Positions 22,380 to 34,067 of a DNA stretch of 64,000 nt are shown in pieces. The translations under genes were made by a program, and so were the position numbers. The DNA comes from Pachyseris speciosa (lineage: Eukaryota; Cnidaria; Anthozoa; Scleractinia; Pachyseridae), in the NCBI GenBank assembly GCA_016490735.1, contig JAEMWC010000974.1, positions 115,001 to 179,000 on the forward strand. Reading direction: 5' to 3'. Position 1 is the stretch's first letter. Every line of letters begins with the position of its first letter. A model generated the notes under the pieces. That model saw only the letters and a program-made list of their open reading frames with translations, was not told where the DNA came from and did not search any database.

Positions 22380-23207
22380 GGTGAGTCAACCGGAAGTATC
22401 CTCCAGTTTCAAAATATGTAAAAGGAGTTGATCCAAAGAAGCCTCAAATTTGTGTTTAGGGAGTTCTCGATACTTTGAGCTGAATACTGTACCAAATTCT
22501 TGTACCAAATCTAGAAAATGAATGCCTTCACTGATTTGTCCTGGAATATTTAATGTTAAGACTACCACTCTCTGAAAACTTAGTGTCATAGCTATGCACT
22601 TGTGTAGGATGAAGAAATAGGTTTATAAATGTTTGCCGGTAAAAAATTGTTAGAACGTCATGCATTATAGTGCAAACTGACTTGCAGTATTGAAAGTTCA
22701 GCGGGAAGATATTATAATGGTTGAGTAGCGGGATCGCATGAAATCTGTATGGAACAAAGTGAATTAAACGAGAGCGCGTTTTTACAAGATTAGTAGTTTG
22801 TCTAAGTTTGTTTGAACAGCTTGGCCCTACACAGCAATACCATATATAGAGCTGAATCAAAGATCGATATGTACTTGGTAAAGTATCAATGGGAACAAAG
22901 TGTCTCAATCTTGAAAGAATTCCACGAGATTTGCCGATCTTTGAATGTATGATGCTTCCAAGTGAAGTCTGAGTCAAAAAGAATACCAAGGTATTTAACA
23001 TAGTTCTTCCTCTCTAGAAGAATTAAGGAATTTAAACCGTGGTCAAAGAGTTTTATGGTTACGTCGTAGTCCATTCGCTTCTGATATGGCCGAAAAATTA
23101 CAAAATTTGATTTCTTTGTGTTGAGAGATAATTTGTTTGCCATTAACCAATTACGTACACTGGCGAGCTCTTTATTGACCGTTGCTTCTAACGAAGGAAC
23201 AACGCGT
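22380..23207 (-). pseudogene. LINE reverse transcriptase C-terminal half, copy 2
   Basis: From 23207 downwards the minus strand encodes the RT thumb side of a CR1/jockey-group LINE: NKELASVRNWLMANKLSLNTKKS, then VKYLGILFDSDFTW. A frame change follows near 22990, then RGILSRLRHFVPIDTL and about 130 further open codons. The GNWL..LSLN..K and YLG motifs are typical of the region after the FADD box. The 5' part with the catalytic residues is missing. Copy 3 shares it but has lost its 3' end. Confidence 0.75.
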
Positions 23208-23547
23208 CACAAATAGTCCGCACTACAAACGTCACAAAAGGAAAAGAATAACAGAATTCCATCCCCTCATAATGACCCAGTAAAACTCATTATTCTTGTA
23301 ACTTTAAAATACTGCAAAATGATCCCGAAACTTGTGAAATCTTTTCGCAGCCACTACTGATTTCATTCAAATGTGACAGAAATGTAGGTAATTTTCTAGT
23401 CAGGAAAGCATTCAAAACAAATGAGCAAGCTGGCACCTTGGTAATGGTAATGAATTAAATGCGGGTGCTCGCGATGCAAAACTTTCCGTTCATTCAAAAC
23501 GCTGACAAAGTAAGCAAGCAATCTCTTAAGATCACTGATCGTTCCAC

Positions 23548-23796
23548 GTGTGTTTCCGCAAATGTTATTCATTGCATAACCTCACATTATGCAGAAAGTT
23601 GTACACCGGCGAAACAGGAAGACGACTAGGTGACCGATTCGGAGAACGCCTACTCGATGTTGAGTTAGATAACAAAGGTCGCCAGGCATTTAATTTTTTA
23701 ATCTCCCTAACCATTCAAAACAACACTTGTCGATCTGCGGCCTTTCCCTACATCAGGGTACCAGAGAAAACCGTAAAATCTAGAGCAAAAAATTAA
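23548..23796 (+). pseudogene. GIY-YIG endonuclease fragment of a Penelope-like element, copy 2
   Basis: The open frame contains KLYTGETGRRLGDRFGERL, matching the GIY-YIG core used by Penelope-like elements (usual form LYxGETgRrlgdRfxEH). The remainder, DNKGRQAFNFLISLTIQNN, corresponds to the histidine-containing part but is degraded, and the usual catalytic histidine and glutamate cannot be confirmed. No RT lies next to it. The copy at 55354-55602 differs by a few residues. Confidence 0.65.
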
Positions 23797-23817
23797 TCTT
23801 TCAAATCGGTACCCTTA

Positions 23818-24482
23818 GGCCCCGTCCACACTAATGCGTTTTTCGTTTGAAAAACCTACCTTCCGTTAACTCTAAAACGCTCACCCTTTTCATCGAAAAC
23901 GCAACAATTTGAAAACGCTGCCGAAAGCGGATCAAAATGGAAACGCATACATATGTCCCAAATATCGTTTTAGTACGGACAGTCGAAAACGCATCGAAAT
24001 TAAAACGCTTACATTATCCGCACCACGTGAATTATACCCAGGCTTCACGTCCTTTCTAAATCAAACATGGCGGATGAAAACATGCTTTTCACGATGCTAC
24101 TAGCAATTTTGGTGGCTTGTTTGGAGCTAAACTTTGCTCTATTCAGCCTTACGTTCATTTCTCATAGAAGAATAACATTTTGTTAGGATATTGGGTTTTA
24201 CAAGATCTTCCCTTCAAGGATTGGAGCAGGGACATCATATTCAAGGCCAAGAAGATTTTGGATTCGGCCAGGAAATACCGAATATCGCAGTCGCGTCTCT
24301 TTCGAGCATGCGCATATCGTTTAACCTACGTCACAAGATGTCATTCAGCGTTTTGGATCGTTTTAGTGTGGACAATTGAAAACGCTACGAAAACGGTAGT
24401 GTGTAAGCGGATAGATCGATGCGGCGTTTACGATGACACCGAAAAAGAATAGTTTAAAAAACGCATTTGTGTGGATGGGGTC
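23818..24482. mobile_element. PIF/Harbinger-like MITE, copy 2
   Basis: Inverted ends GGCCCCGTCCACACTAATGC and GACCCCATCCACACAAATGC (read from the right) are flanked by TTA (23815-23817 and 24483-24485), the 3-bp target typical of PIF/Harbinger elements. The 665-bp interior is full of AAAACGC words. It also holds a short open frame at about 24067 starting MADENMLFTMLLAILVA, which might be the start of a lost transposase or a captured host sequence. Confidence 0.75.
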
Positions 24483-24485
24483 TTA

Positions 24486-26960
24486 ATCACCATGGGATCA
24501 AGGAACGCTTTTCACTCGATTAATTTATTCCTGTTTTCAGTTTATCACACTCCCAAGAGCATAGCTCTATCTTCTGTATATAAACCACACACAACCCACA
24601 ATTCCATGTCTCGATTCGCTCTAGATCTGAGCTTTTTAAATACCAGCTTTTTAAATCCTTGGGTACACGTTGGTCAATTTACATCGCCAAGTCCGTTGAC
24701 GAACCAAATTTTCATTTTTCACTCCCTCACCGACGCAGCACTAAAGTATTCTTTTTTTTAGAAACTGACCCTCTTTAAACAACAAAAGGCTTTTGTTTGG
24801 TGACGAATTAAGTGACCCACTGCAATGAGCCATTTCTTGATACTTACTGCGATAATTTCCAATTTGACTCACTCCCAAAGGCTTGAAATGGGTATGACGG
24901 CTTCATGAATCGCTGTTTGAGCAATACCTTGAATAAATTTAGTCCTTCCTGAAATTTATTATATCTTCACGATTTTTTCGGTGACATTTTGTTTAGGATT
25001 TCCAATTTTCCGATCTTTTTTTCCTGGTGTCTTAGGATTATTTCATGTTTCCCGTAAATTTTCCCTAGTATCCCGATTCTCAGAGAATCTCCAGGGTTTG
25101 AGAGGAATTTTCGGTTTCTCCTGGAATAGATCTTCTTGGATTGGGAACAAAGCTTGCTCGACTGACTTGCATTTTAAAGCCTTTCGCAAGAAGAACACCG
25201 CACCTACAGCACTGATATCGCGACCCTCAATTACGTCCTCTATTCTTGGCCGAATGGAGCAAGTCAATCAGTTTTTTCGTAAGATATTCTGCTTTGATTC
25301 AGCTGTCTTTGCCGTCATGTTCTAGCATACACTGTCTCCCCAAGTTTATCGATCACAACTGATTACCGAACCGAAGTCACATCCTCCTCTCCTACTTAGC
25401 ACAATCTAGCTTGTAAGCGAAAGTAGCACCGCCCCAGGAGATCTCTGAGGTATATCAGCGGAAAGGAAACGACAGCCATTTGCGAAAAATAGAGACCATT
25501 CAATATTCGAGGAAGATCACAATTTAGATAGTTGTATAGTTTATTTTAAGACCCAAGCATAGAAACTGGGCTAAGTTTATCGAAACTTGGGTTCTGAAAT
25601 TATCACTGCCGCCAGGAAATACTAATCTTAAATATTGAGGCCATTTGTTGAAAGTGGACTACGCTAACCCGGGGTTAGAGTGATGTTTGACTCCCGACAA
25701 ACACGGAAATTGAATTCAATAATAATTGTTTCTGACAGATTTTACCAAGACTGTTGCCCGTCAAGTTTAACTCAATTTATTCTTTCCCTCAATTTAAACA
25801 ACCTCACTTTACAACCGAGATGGAAACCTTGGCTGCGTTTCAATCACGGCTTGGCGTTAATCGGCTTTAAAAACTCGGGCCCAGCTGATTACCAGCAAGA
25901 AATGGCAACAAAACCAAATCTGCAAAACAACAGAGACACTTTGAACGCTACATTTCATTTATTTGCAATAAACTCGATTAAAAACAACTATGAGGTAATA
26001 GTTCCATACAACAAAAACAAAAGATTCAGATGCTACACGCGTTCCCACGTACTGAATCCCTCATTTGGGTGTTGAGCTTTCTTTGATTCCACTGCTGGAT
26101 CCAGACGTGCTTTATACTGCAATAATACAATAAAACCGTTAAAATTGATTGAACGGTTAAGGGTGAGGCTATCAAATCGTGCTATATATTTATAGGTGGT
26201 AAATGTGGTTACGGCGTTCTTCGTCCCAAAGCGCTTAGGCTCAATTTCCCTTGCGGGTGAGGAGGAGGGTCTAAAGACAATTTCAGAGTCTCCGTTCTTT
26301 TTTCCTTTTTTTTTTTTTTTTCGCAGTATATGTAATTAACCAGTTGTTATCATATGAGCTATTTCGTCAATAATTTGTTCTTTTTGTTAAACGTGGTAAT
26401 CCTTGCCTGGCAAAGTTTTGACGATGAGACTCCGTGACTAGAATTCGAACGTCATGAATTACTGATTATTATGAAGGCACTCCAAAAATGATGCATGTAT
26501 CTTGCATAAGAAGACCCTGTGAGACTTGAGAAACATCACTTGTTTTTACGTGATCACAACAACAACAACAACAACGATAATGATGATGATAACGATAACG
26601 ATGCTGTTTCGGGGAATGTAACGAAAAAGAAACATCAACCTTTCCGCGCTACTTCGTTTTCTGTCGATTTATTAGAACCTGGTGAAAATTGCACACAGGA
26701 CAACTCCTGAACTATTTAGAAAATAACATTCTATGGACAAAGAAATTGAATCAAATAGATAGGGTATGGAGCTGCATTACTTGCTGTTTTTGGGTAATTT
26801 AACGATATAAATTTGTTTTGTTGTTGTTGTTTTGAAAACTGACATGGATCCGACCAAACTGCAAGTTACTGATTGGGCTTAAGAATAAAGCTTAATGCGT
26901 TTTTATCATTGTGATTTAGAATCCCTTGAAATAAAATGAAACAACCGAAAGAATCTTGAC
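24486..26960. other. Non-coding duplicated sequence, copy 2
   Basis: It aligns with 640-3165 and 56267-58757. Several open frames of 60-130 codons are broken in the other copies. Contains a 17-19 base T run near 26307 and (AAC)n near 26556-26575. On the minus strand, TATTATTGCAG near 26120 with AATAAA near 25955, conserved in three copies, may delimit the last exon of the LU gene. Confidence 0.45.
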
Positions 26961-26965
26961 ATCAC

Positions 26966-29723
26966 CTGAAGCTGTGCATCCAGATTCTTTACACATGGCC
27001 ATGAAACAGTTATCACTTAGTTTACAATCGGCAGCAAACGTCTCGTAGCGAGCTTTGGACATGCACTTCCGTTTGAAAACCTCATCTTCACTGTAAGTTG
27101 AACAAACTGGATCTTTCACAGACGAGAGACATGCCCTGTCTTCCACTGCTGCGTCACATTTCGTCATGCCATCAGCTTTGTTTTCAGCGTCATAGACTGT
27201 GCAAAATGGGCACGAAAATGGTTTCCCTAGTTTTGCGTAAAAAAAAATACCTTGAATTATAAACTCAGAGAATGACGAGAAATGGATATTTACCATTACT
27301 TCTATGTAGTTATGCAACTCTGCTCTCGGTTGTGTCGGCATATCACGATCCCTGGGTATGGCCGGCCATCCATGACATATCAAAGGGCCCTGTCAGGGTA
27401 TTTTGAGATGGCATAAAAAGCCTGCTTTCCATTCTCCTGGACCGGTTTCTTCCCTCGTCTCGATTCTCGCCCCTTTCCGTCTTACTCCCGTCCCCGATGA
27501 ATTTTATCTTTCCCTCCCTACGCCTTTTTAGAGCTCCTGATTGCCATACCCATCCGGTCCCCTATTCTTCCGGGCTCCCATTGTCCTGTACTCCCCCTCA
27601 CGTTTTTCAAAGAAATGTATGCTTGGGAACTGAAACAATTTGTTTTCGTTGTCAATTGGCAAAGACGGAAAAGGAACTGTGCTATTGAAATCTAAAAATA
27701 AAACTTCAAAATGAAATTTTCTTTAAATACCGAGACTCTGTTTGCGTGAAATCGCTAAAGCTTTGATACAGCCCTCCTTTCCCGAAAATGCCTAAAACGT
27801 TTCTTTGATTGTAAATGAGGTCGTAGATGTTCCTTCGGTAATCAATTCAAGCTTTACCGAAGATTTCCAAGCAAATATAGTTTGCCAGGATTTGTAATTG
27901 GATTCACATTTCTCAGTGAAATAATATTAAATTAAATTTATGTTTTTAAGGGAGGAGGAAACGTTTTTAATGGTCGTTTTATGTTTGTTTGTTTCATAAC
28001 ATTGAAGACAGGACAAGCGTTCCAAGAGCCTATTGTGGTTGAGAAATAAAACAAAACATTCCCCACCTGGTAGAGTAGCATTGCACCTGGATTCTGTGCA
28101 ATATCCTCTCAGGATTTCTGGACAGTTACGACGTCCTGAAGTCTTGCAGTAATTCACAAAACCATCGTATAATTCCATGCTAGAACACAGGCGGTTGACT
28201 CTCGCGTGTGAGGAAAACACATGCTTAGATATCAGGCATATCGGCTCTTCGTAGGTGCAGCTTTTATATACGATGTTGCTATCACAGGAGGTTAATGAAT
28301 CATTTCCCCAGCCGGAACAAACAGGACACTGAATTGTTTCTGCAAGGAACATACAACGATCAGAACATCTTCTATATTCGTGTGACTAAAGATGAGAGAG
28401 ATCATTACAGTTGTGAACTCTGGTTTAGAAGAACTCAAACCAAAAGAAAGCCCGAAAAAATCAGGCTTATGTGGAAGTCGAACCTACGGCCTCTGCGATC
28501 CCAGTGCAGTTTTCGGTCAACTTAGCGTACAACTGAGGGAGGTGATAATTTTCTTGGTTCATCATTAGTCCCGGGCCGTTCCGGGCTAACCTAATGATAA
28601 AACCTTGATAAAATTCGATCGAACTCAACTTAATTCAACTGCTCGAGATAAGCATAACAGTCAGTACATTATAGAACCCAATCGAATTCAATACAGTCAA
28701 ACTTATGTGCACGTCATTGATCATTGGAAAAAAACTCCTCAGCATTCACAAAAACTAAAATTTTATAGATATGGTAACATCCACAGATGTGAAAGACTCT
28801 GCAATCTTTGTGAAATTAATGATATCGAAGATGAAATCCACCTTCTGTTTCGTTGCCCCAAGTATTCATTAATTAGAATGTTTTTTATGATAAAATAGCT
28901 ATTCAGAGAATCCCGAATATTAAACAGTTCCTATTTACTGAGTTAATGGACCCTTTACAGCTGGTTAGTCACGTGGTACAAAAACGCCATGTCGGAGAGC
29001 AAGCAACGCACTGGGACATGACAAACACAGAGCTTACATCATTTAAAATGGTAATTTTCTTTGTTTGTCTTGTCCCAGTGCGTCGCTTGCTCTCCAGCAT
29101 GGCATTTTTGTACCACGTGACTGACCAGCTGCAAAGGGCCCATTATAGAATGAATAAAATGTAATGATAATTTTATTAATACATGTACATGAGTACAGTT
29201 TGTTAAGCTTACTTTCTCGTGTTTTGATCTACGAAACAAACTGTTATCAAACTAGTGCAATTATTGTTTTCTTTTAGACTATAGCAGCTTGATTTCCTTT
29301 CCAGTACTGCAATATATGGTTACGTTCATGCACATATAGCTTGCCTTGACTGTTGCATTAGTCATTGTTGTACATCGACCACGCATGCCTGGCCTTGGAG
29401 TAAATGGACAAGCTAAATTTTTAGCGGTGTTGTGTTATGTAGCACCTTTAAATGGATTTAACTGATTTAAGTGCACTAATTCGTGAGTAACCCAGGACAA
29501 GATTTCGTTCTGTGGGATTATTATTCATATTTTTCTGTCACCGGATATAACTCTTACGCCCCTTTAGAAACCTATCTTAAAACATCACCAGTCACCAGCG
29601 AAACATTAAGATTGGGCAGACTGTCATCTTATTGCCTGCAGATTCAAAGTTATGTTTCTTACTTCCGTTTACGTGGACCAAGCCGAACACAACACAAGAG
29701 AGCACAAGGATTCCCAGATACAT
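26966..29723 (-). CDS. Secreted two-domain Ly6/uPAR (LU) protein gene, copy 2
   Basis: Three minus-strand exons, all joined in phase 1. Exon 1 (29663-29723) encodes a 20-residue signal peptide MYLGILVLSC...VHVNG with an A|GTAAGA donor. Exon 2 (28067-28339) is LU domain A, entered at CTTGCAG: CPVC near its start, ten cysteines, ending CTESRCNAT with the CN typical of LU domains. Exon 3 (26966-27226) is LU domain B with ten cysteines, starting CPFC and ending GCTASG, with the asparagine after the last cysteine missing. LU domains form three-finger folds outside the cell and act in binding. Symmetric 1-1 exons allow domain shuffling and deletion, as copy 1 shows. The terminal exon is uncertain, so anchoring is unknown. 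Two LINE/SINE fragments lie in the introns. Confidence 0.75.
27385..28060. other. Intron between LU domains, copy 2
   Basis: It contains a pyrimidine-rich stretch (27420-27610) but no gene. The sequence is nearly identical in copy 3 (59190-59870) and missing from copy 1. Confidence 0.5.
28355..28550 (-). mobile_element. tRNA-derived SINE, second family, copy 2
   Basis: On the minus strand a degenerate A box region is followed by GGGATCGCAGAGGCC and a B box GGTTCGACTTCC (near 28480). A CCTGATTTTTTCGGGC stem then leads into a TTCACAACTGTAATGATC tail. That tail resembles the tail of the SINE at 3644. It lies in an LU gene intron. Copy 3 has it at about 60162-60355. Confidence 0.6.
28705..29345 (+). 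pseudogene. LINE ORF2 C-terminal fragment with nested MITE, copy 2
   Basis: It encodes HWKKTPQHSQKLKFYR, then directly the CERLCNLC..HLLFRC cysteine motif, lacking about 37 codons that the relative at 13446-13856 has between them. The 3' end resembles 13857-14010. A 198-bp TA-flanked element interrupts it at 28946-29143. It sits in the first LU intron. The orthologue is 60590-61210. Confidence 0.7.
28946..29143. mobile_element. TA-flanked foldback MITE, copy 2
   Basis: Inverted arms of about 75 bp start ATGGACCCTTTACAGCTGG (left) and ATGGGCCCTTTGCAGCTGG (from the right). They include GGAGAGCAAGCAACGCACTG, separated by a loop of about 45 bases. TA lies on both sides (28944-28945, 29144-29145). 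It is inserted into LINE sequence. Copy 3 has the same element at 60822-61019. Confidence 0.8.
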
Positions 29724-29729
29724 CGTTTC

Positions 29730-30298
29730 CACTTGTTGATCGATCTGCAATTGAAAAGATCATCATCATCGTCATCAAAAACTGATAATATAGTGATAAT
29801 GTTAATGATTACTCAGTAATCATTAGAGGTACGGCATACTGTAAGGCTACTATCTTAAGAATCGATCACTAAATTTAGAAATTTTACGTTGCTGCTCTTC
29901 AGGACGACTTCACAGAAATTCACCAAAATGCACAAATCAAGAACCAGGTTAATAAACACACTCGCAGTCGAACAATTGTTTTTGTCTGTTGAGCTTATTG
30001 TCTTGGCGTTGTCACGGTCGGCGTTAATAGGAACGTTTTCCTCCTCCCACTTGGCAAAGCCGAAATGGTTTGTTTGACCAGTCACGTTCTAAGTCTTAGA
30101 GATCTGTTATGTTATTGGCAGTTCAACAGAACTTTCGTGGGCCTTGCGTGCGTTGCATGCTGAACTTGTTTGTGGATCAATGCCCTGCGTGAACTGAGGT
30201 ACTGAAAAAAATTCGTGTGGAGCTCTGCGATATCAAATAAAAGACGTGATTCATCATCTAGAATTTACAGTGTCTTTAATCAACGATTCGTATTAAAC
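29730..30298. other. Upstream region of the LU gene, copy 2
   Basis: CAATTGCAG just upstream of the start codon suggests a 5' non-coding exon further up. No gene is seen. In copy 3 the TTAA at 29949-29952 is the site of a piggyBac-like insertion. Confidence 0.4.
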
Positions 30299-31500
30299 AA
30301 TAGAATTCTATACAGTCTACTCCAAAAACCAAATCAACTCTGAATGAACTGACGGGGTATAATAATTTTATTGTGAAGTGCAGTAGGATATTAGGGAACA
30401 CTGAAGCCTTTATTGATAAAGGTTTGGTTCAGAGCCCATTAGCGACTTGCGCTGCGCATTTCCAAACTTTTCGCCATGGTCAAAACTTCTCTGAAAGTTG
30501 AAAAGTTCACTCACTTTTGTGACTCATTGAATTAGCTGCATGATGTCGTGCAAAGCTTGGCATTACTGAACTTTGAAAAGTATCGTTGTGTAGTCTTTTG
30601 GGGATTTAACGCGTTTGAAAAAGTGGTTCTTATAAATTGCTTGGCGCTCATTTAGCGCAAGCAAAGATCTTTCTCCTCCCACTTTTCGCTCTGCGCATTT
30701 CCAAGCTTTTGAACGTCATTCCTACGCCACGGCATAGTTGATATTAAAAAAAAAAAATTACGACTCAGTCACGTAGCTTCTTGATGTTGTGCGATGCTTG
30801 GCCCCAAATATGAAAATTATTCTTCTGGTGCCTTTTGGTGATTTCACGCGCATTGGATTTCAATTGTATCATATAAGACAATAGAGTTAATGCTATTCAG
30901 TCTACTTCGAACACAAAATCAACTCTGAATAAACTGGAAGAGTATGTTATGAAGCAAACTAAAATAAGGGAGCACTGAGTTATAAACGTTTAGTTCCGGG
31001 CGGAATACATTTTGGTAGCGCTTCGCGTTTCCAACATTTTGCGTGTCAAAATGCCTCGCGAGTTGAAGAGTCCACTCACTTTTGCTCAACTCACTTTTGT
31101 GACTCATTGATTTTGCTGTGTGATGTTGTGCAAAGCTTGGCATTAGCTTTGAAAACTATTGTTCTGTAATCCGTTGGGATTTAATGCGTTTGAAAAATCA
31201 GGGCCTAATGAACTGCTTGGTGCACATTTCGGCGCAATCAAAGATCTTTCTCCTCCCTCGTTCTGCTCTGCGCATTTCAAAGCTTTTGAGCTTCTCGATG
31301 TTGTGCAATGCTTGGAATTAACTTTGAAACTTGTTGCTCTATAGCTTTTTGGGGATTTATATGTTTGAGCAATTTTTTGTTTGGCACTCGTTCAGCCCAC
31401 AGAAAGATTTGACTTCTTCCACTTTGCCTTTCCGCGGGTTTGCCGACAAAAATTGGCAAATTAAGTCTGCGGTGACACACCAGCTCAAAGTGGCACACAA
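30299..31500. repeat. Diverged tandem repeat, about 550-bp unit, copy 2
   Basis: The same composite units as 5453-6600 (AAAGATCTTTCTCCTCC, CGCATTTCCAAGCTTTTGA, GTGACTCATTGA words). No coding sequence. Copy 3 has lost 373 bp (30219-30591), including part of the first unit. Confidence 0.55.
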
Positions 31501-34060
31501 ACGCCGCTTAATAATACCCAAAGATTATTATCCAAAATAAAATTGCCGTAAGGCTATATATAGAAAGTTCTATATCAGCGCAGATTGATGCAACGAATAA
31601 TAACGGGCGTTTTCTTTTAGACGTAGACTATGGGAATCTTGTTCGGCTTGTCACTTTCCATTATTCAGAAATCTGTTTTGTTATTTGCGGGATTTAGTAC
31701 TTTATACACTAAACAGACCAGGAGGCTTTTCTCGGGGTCCATTTTACGGGGGAAGAGAAATGGAAAAAAGAGAATAGAATTTCCGTTATAAAAAAGCAAA
31801 TGATTCTTCGAGTATCATTAATCAGTTTTCTCGAAGGGTTTCTGATATTATGTATGCCACCAATCAGGCTCGATTAAATGTGTATAGCAAAGAGAACACT
31901 GCTTTCATTTATCTTATTCCGACAACAGGATAAATTCTGAATGAAATGGCATATGGCCAAGTTTGAATACCACGTACGAAAGTTTGCTTCCTAATCTACT
32001 AAGGTTTTATTTATAGCGTGTTTATAGGTCTGTGTGCTTGCAAACTTTAGACACAAGGTACAACTTGACTTGACTCTTGACTCTTGCGACTACAGCTGAA
32101 GTCAAAAGGTTTGAGGAGTTGCCAAGCTGGATCATTTTATTAACTCAGTTAAGCCGACTGATGTTGCGCGACTGATTTAGGCGGAATTCATTTTAAAAAC
32201 TATTGCTCCGACTATAGTCCTATGGCAACAACTGATGCTTTGGCGGTCAAAATTTGAGGCTGGAAAATTTGCGGTCGACAAAAAATTCATATCCGTCTGC
32301 TTGGCCAAATTTCGTCTACTTTTTCGTTCACTATAATTGCGCTTGTTTCAAAATAGTTCACAATTGAAGTCCTTGGAAACACTGGAAAGAATTGTTGACA
32401 CTTCACAATAACAAGAAAGTATTATTAATATATTTGTCAGACAACTTGCTAACGAAAATGCGCTCCCATACAACGTAACTTAACTTTGAAGACACAAATG
32501 GTAAACTTGCCGTGGTTTTACTGAGCTATCTGGCTAATCAAGGTGCAATATTTGGCGGTCAAATTGAAATTTTTCATTTTATTCTTTTATTAGCGGGCAG
32601 AGATACCCGGCGTTCTCGGCGCCTTTACATTTTTTGTAGCATAATTAATTTTGCCGCTCTTTTTCGCGAGTTAGTCCGCCGAAATGAGGCATCTGTTGTG
32701 CCATTTTATGAAGTTAGCCTTGAATGTCTTACAGCCTGTTATAGCAGCAGTACCACCTTAATAATGTAATTAATGACTTTTCCAGCTTATTGGAGGATCT
32801 GGTAGCTTTCCTAAACCTGTATCGCGCCAAAGCAACAAATGAACATCAAATACATCCGCCAGGGAAAGCTTTCAACAAGCAACCAGTTCCCCCGCCTTGT
32901 AAGCGACGTTTCACAAGATGCAATGATCGTTTACTTTACAAATATACTTAGTTCTAACGTTTCATAAATGCTTTAAGTCCTTTAAGTACTAAATAATTTG
33001 GCGCGCATTTGGTGCCAGTCCGAGAGTACGAGGCCTTCTGTTGGTAACGGAAGCCGTTTCACGTAACACTAGTGCACTATCGCTAGTCGAAGCTAAGTCC
33101 CATGAAAAACTAACGTCGAGATCCCCACCTTTCATAGCCACCTTCTAAGTGGTAATTTGTGTTTACCTTATACCTAATAAATGATTTGACTGAGTAAACA
33201 ATTTTGGCGCGCTTGCCGTGCCAATCCGAGCACCAGTTTCACCTAACATTACTACAGGTATTTAAAACCAAGCGGCATGAAGCGAGTTCTCTACCTTGCA
33301 TAACGACACTCCATGATGTTTTAGTTTGCGATACATTTAGTTGTGACTTTACACCTGAAATGCTTTGAATACTTCAAAATTTTGGATCAAATTATTTACC
33401 AACTCGAAGACCAGCAGCGAGAGCCGTTGGCCTAGCACAAACATAAAATAAGTGTTGGTAATTTATCTCAAGCTTCACGGGAAAGAAAGACATTTATCTC
33501 GTATCGAGCTTAAAGAGGTAAACTTACTCACCAGCTTGCTGAAACTGTAGGCTATCCGGCTGTTCGTGGAGTGAGCGTCGAGGGAGATACAGAAAGTTAT
33601 AAAACGCTAGGTGATTCATATCAGCCTATCAACGCGAAGCAAGTCAATACAATATTTGCACATCTTTGTTATAAACTGTTTGCTGTGCCAGGCACCGCCA
33701 TGGGGATATGTGGTGAGTAATGTTTACAATATGAGCGGCAGTGTTGTGTTGTATGACGCGAATATTGTAAACAACTTGTGAAATGAAGATTTTTCACAAG
33801 TATCGTTGATGTGTTATAGAAAAGCATGCATGTGACCAAGCAGCTGCAACACTAGTTCTCGCGCGAATATTTTAAACTCCTTGTGGAATGAATAATTTGA
33901 CTTTGATGTGAGAGAAAAGCGTAGATCAGATGACGCATATATTAGTGTTACTTGTGAAACTGTCATTGTTCGTAATCGTTGATTTTTGGAGAAAGATTGT
34001 TATTGTTAATTTTTGTTAAAACATTTTCAATAGATCTAAAACTTTTCAGTGTGGTGCAAA
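31501..34060. other. Non-coding duplicated sequence, copy 2
   Basis: It aligns with 6640-10450 minus the private insertions of copy 1, and with 63250-64000. It holds the diverged 210-bp blocks (32960-33480). An 85-codon open frame at 32512-32769 is not preserved in copy 1. Confidence 0.45.
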
Positions 34061-34067
34061 TACAGGC

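Noticed and set aside
25043..25267. 74-codon minus-strand frame conserved in copies 2 and 3 as an exon
   Set aside because: Copy 1 lacks about 60 bases in it, no splice sites bound it convincingly, and no domain is seen. High identity between copies 2 and 3 is expected for all sequence here.
25680..26075. 131-codon plus-strand open frame as a gene
   Set aside because: The orthologous stretch in copy 3 (57464-57860) is broken by a frame change, and copy 1 (1870-2270) is also broken. There is no recognisable domain.
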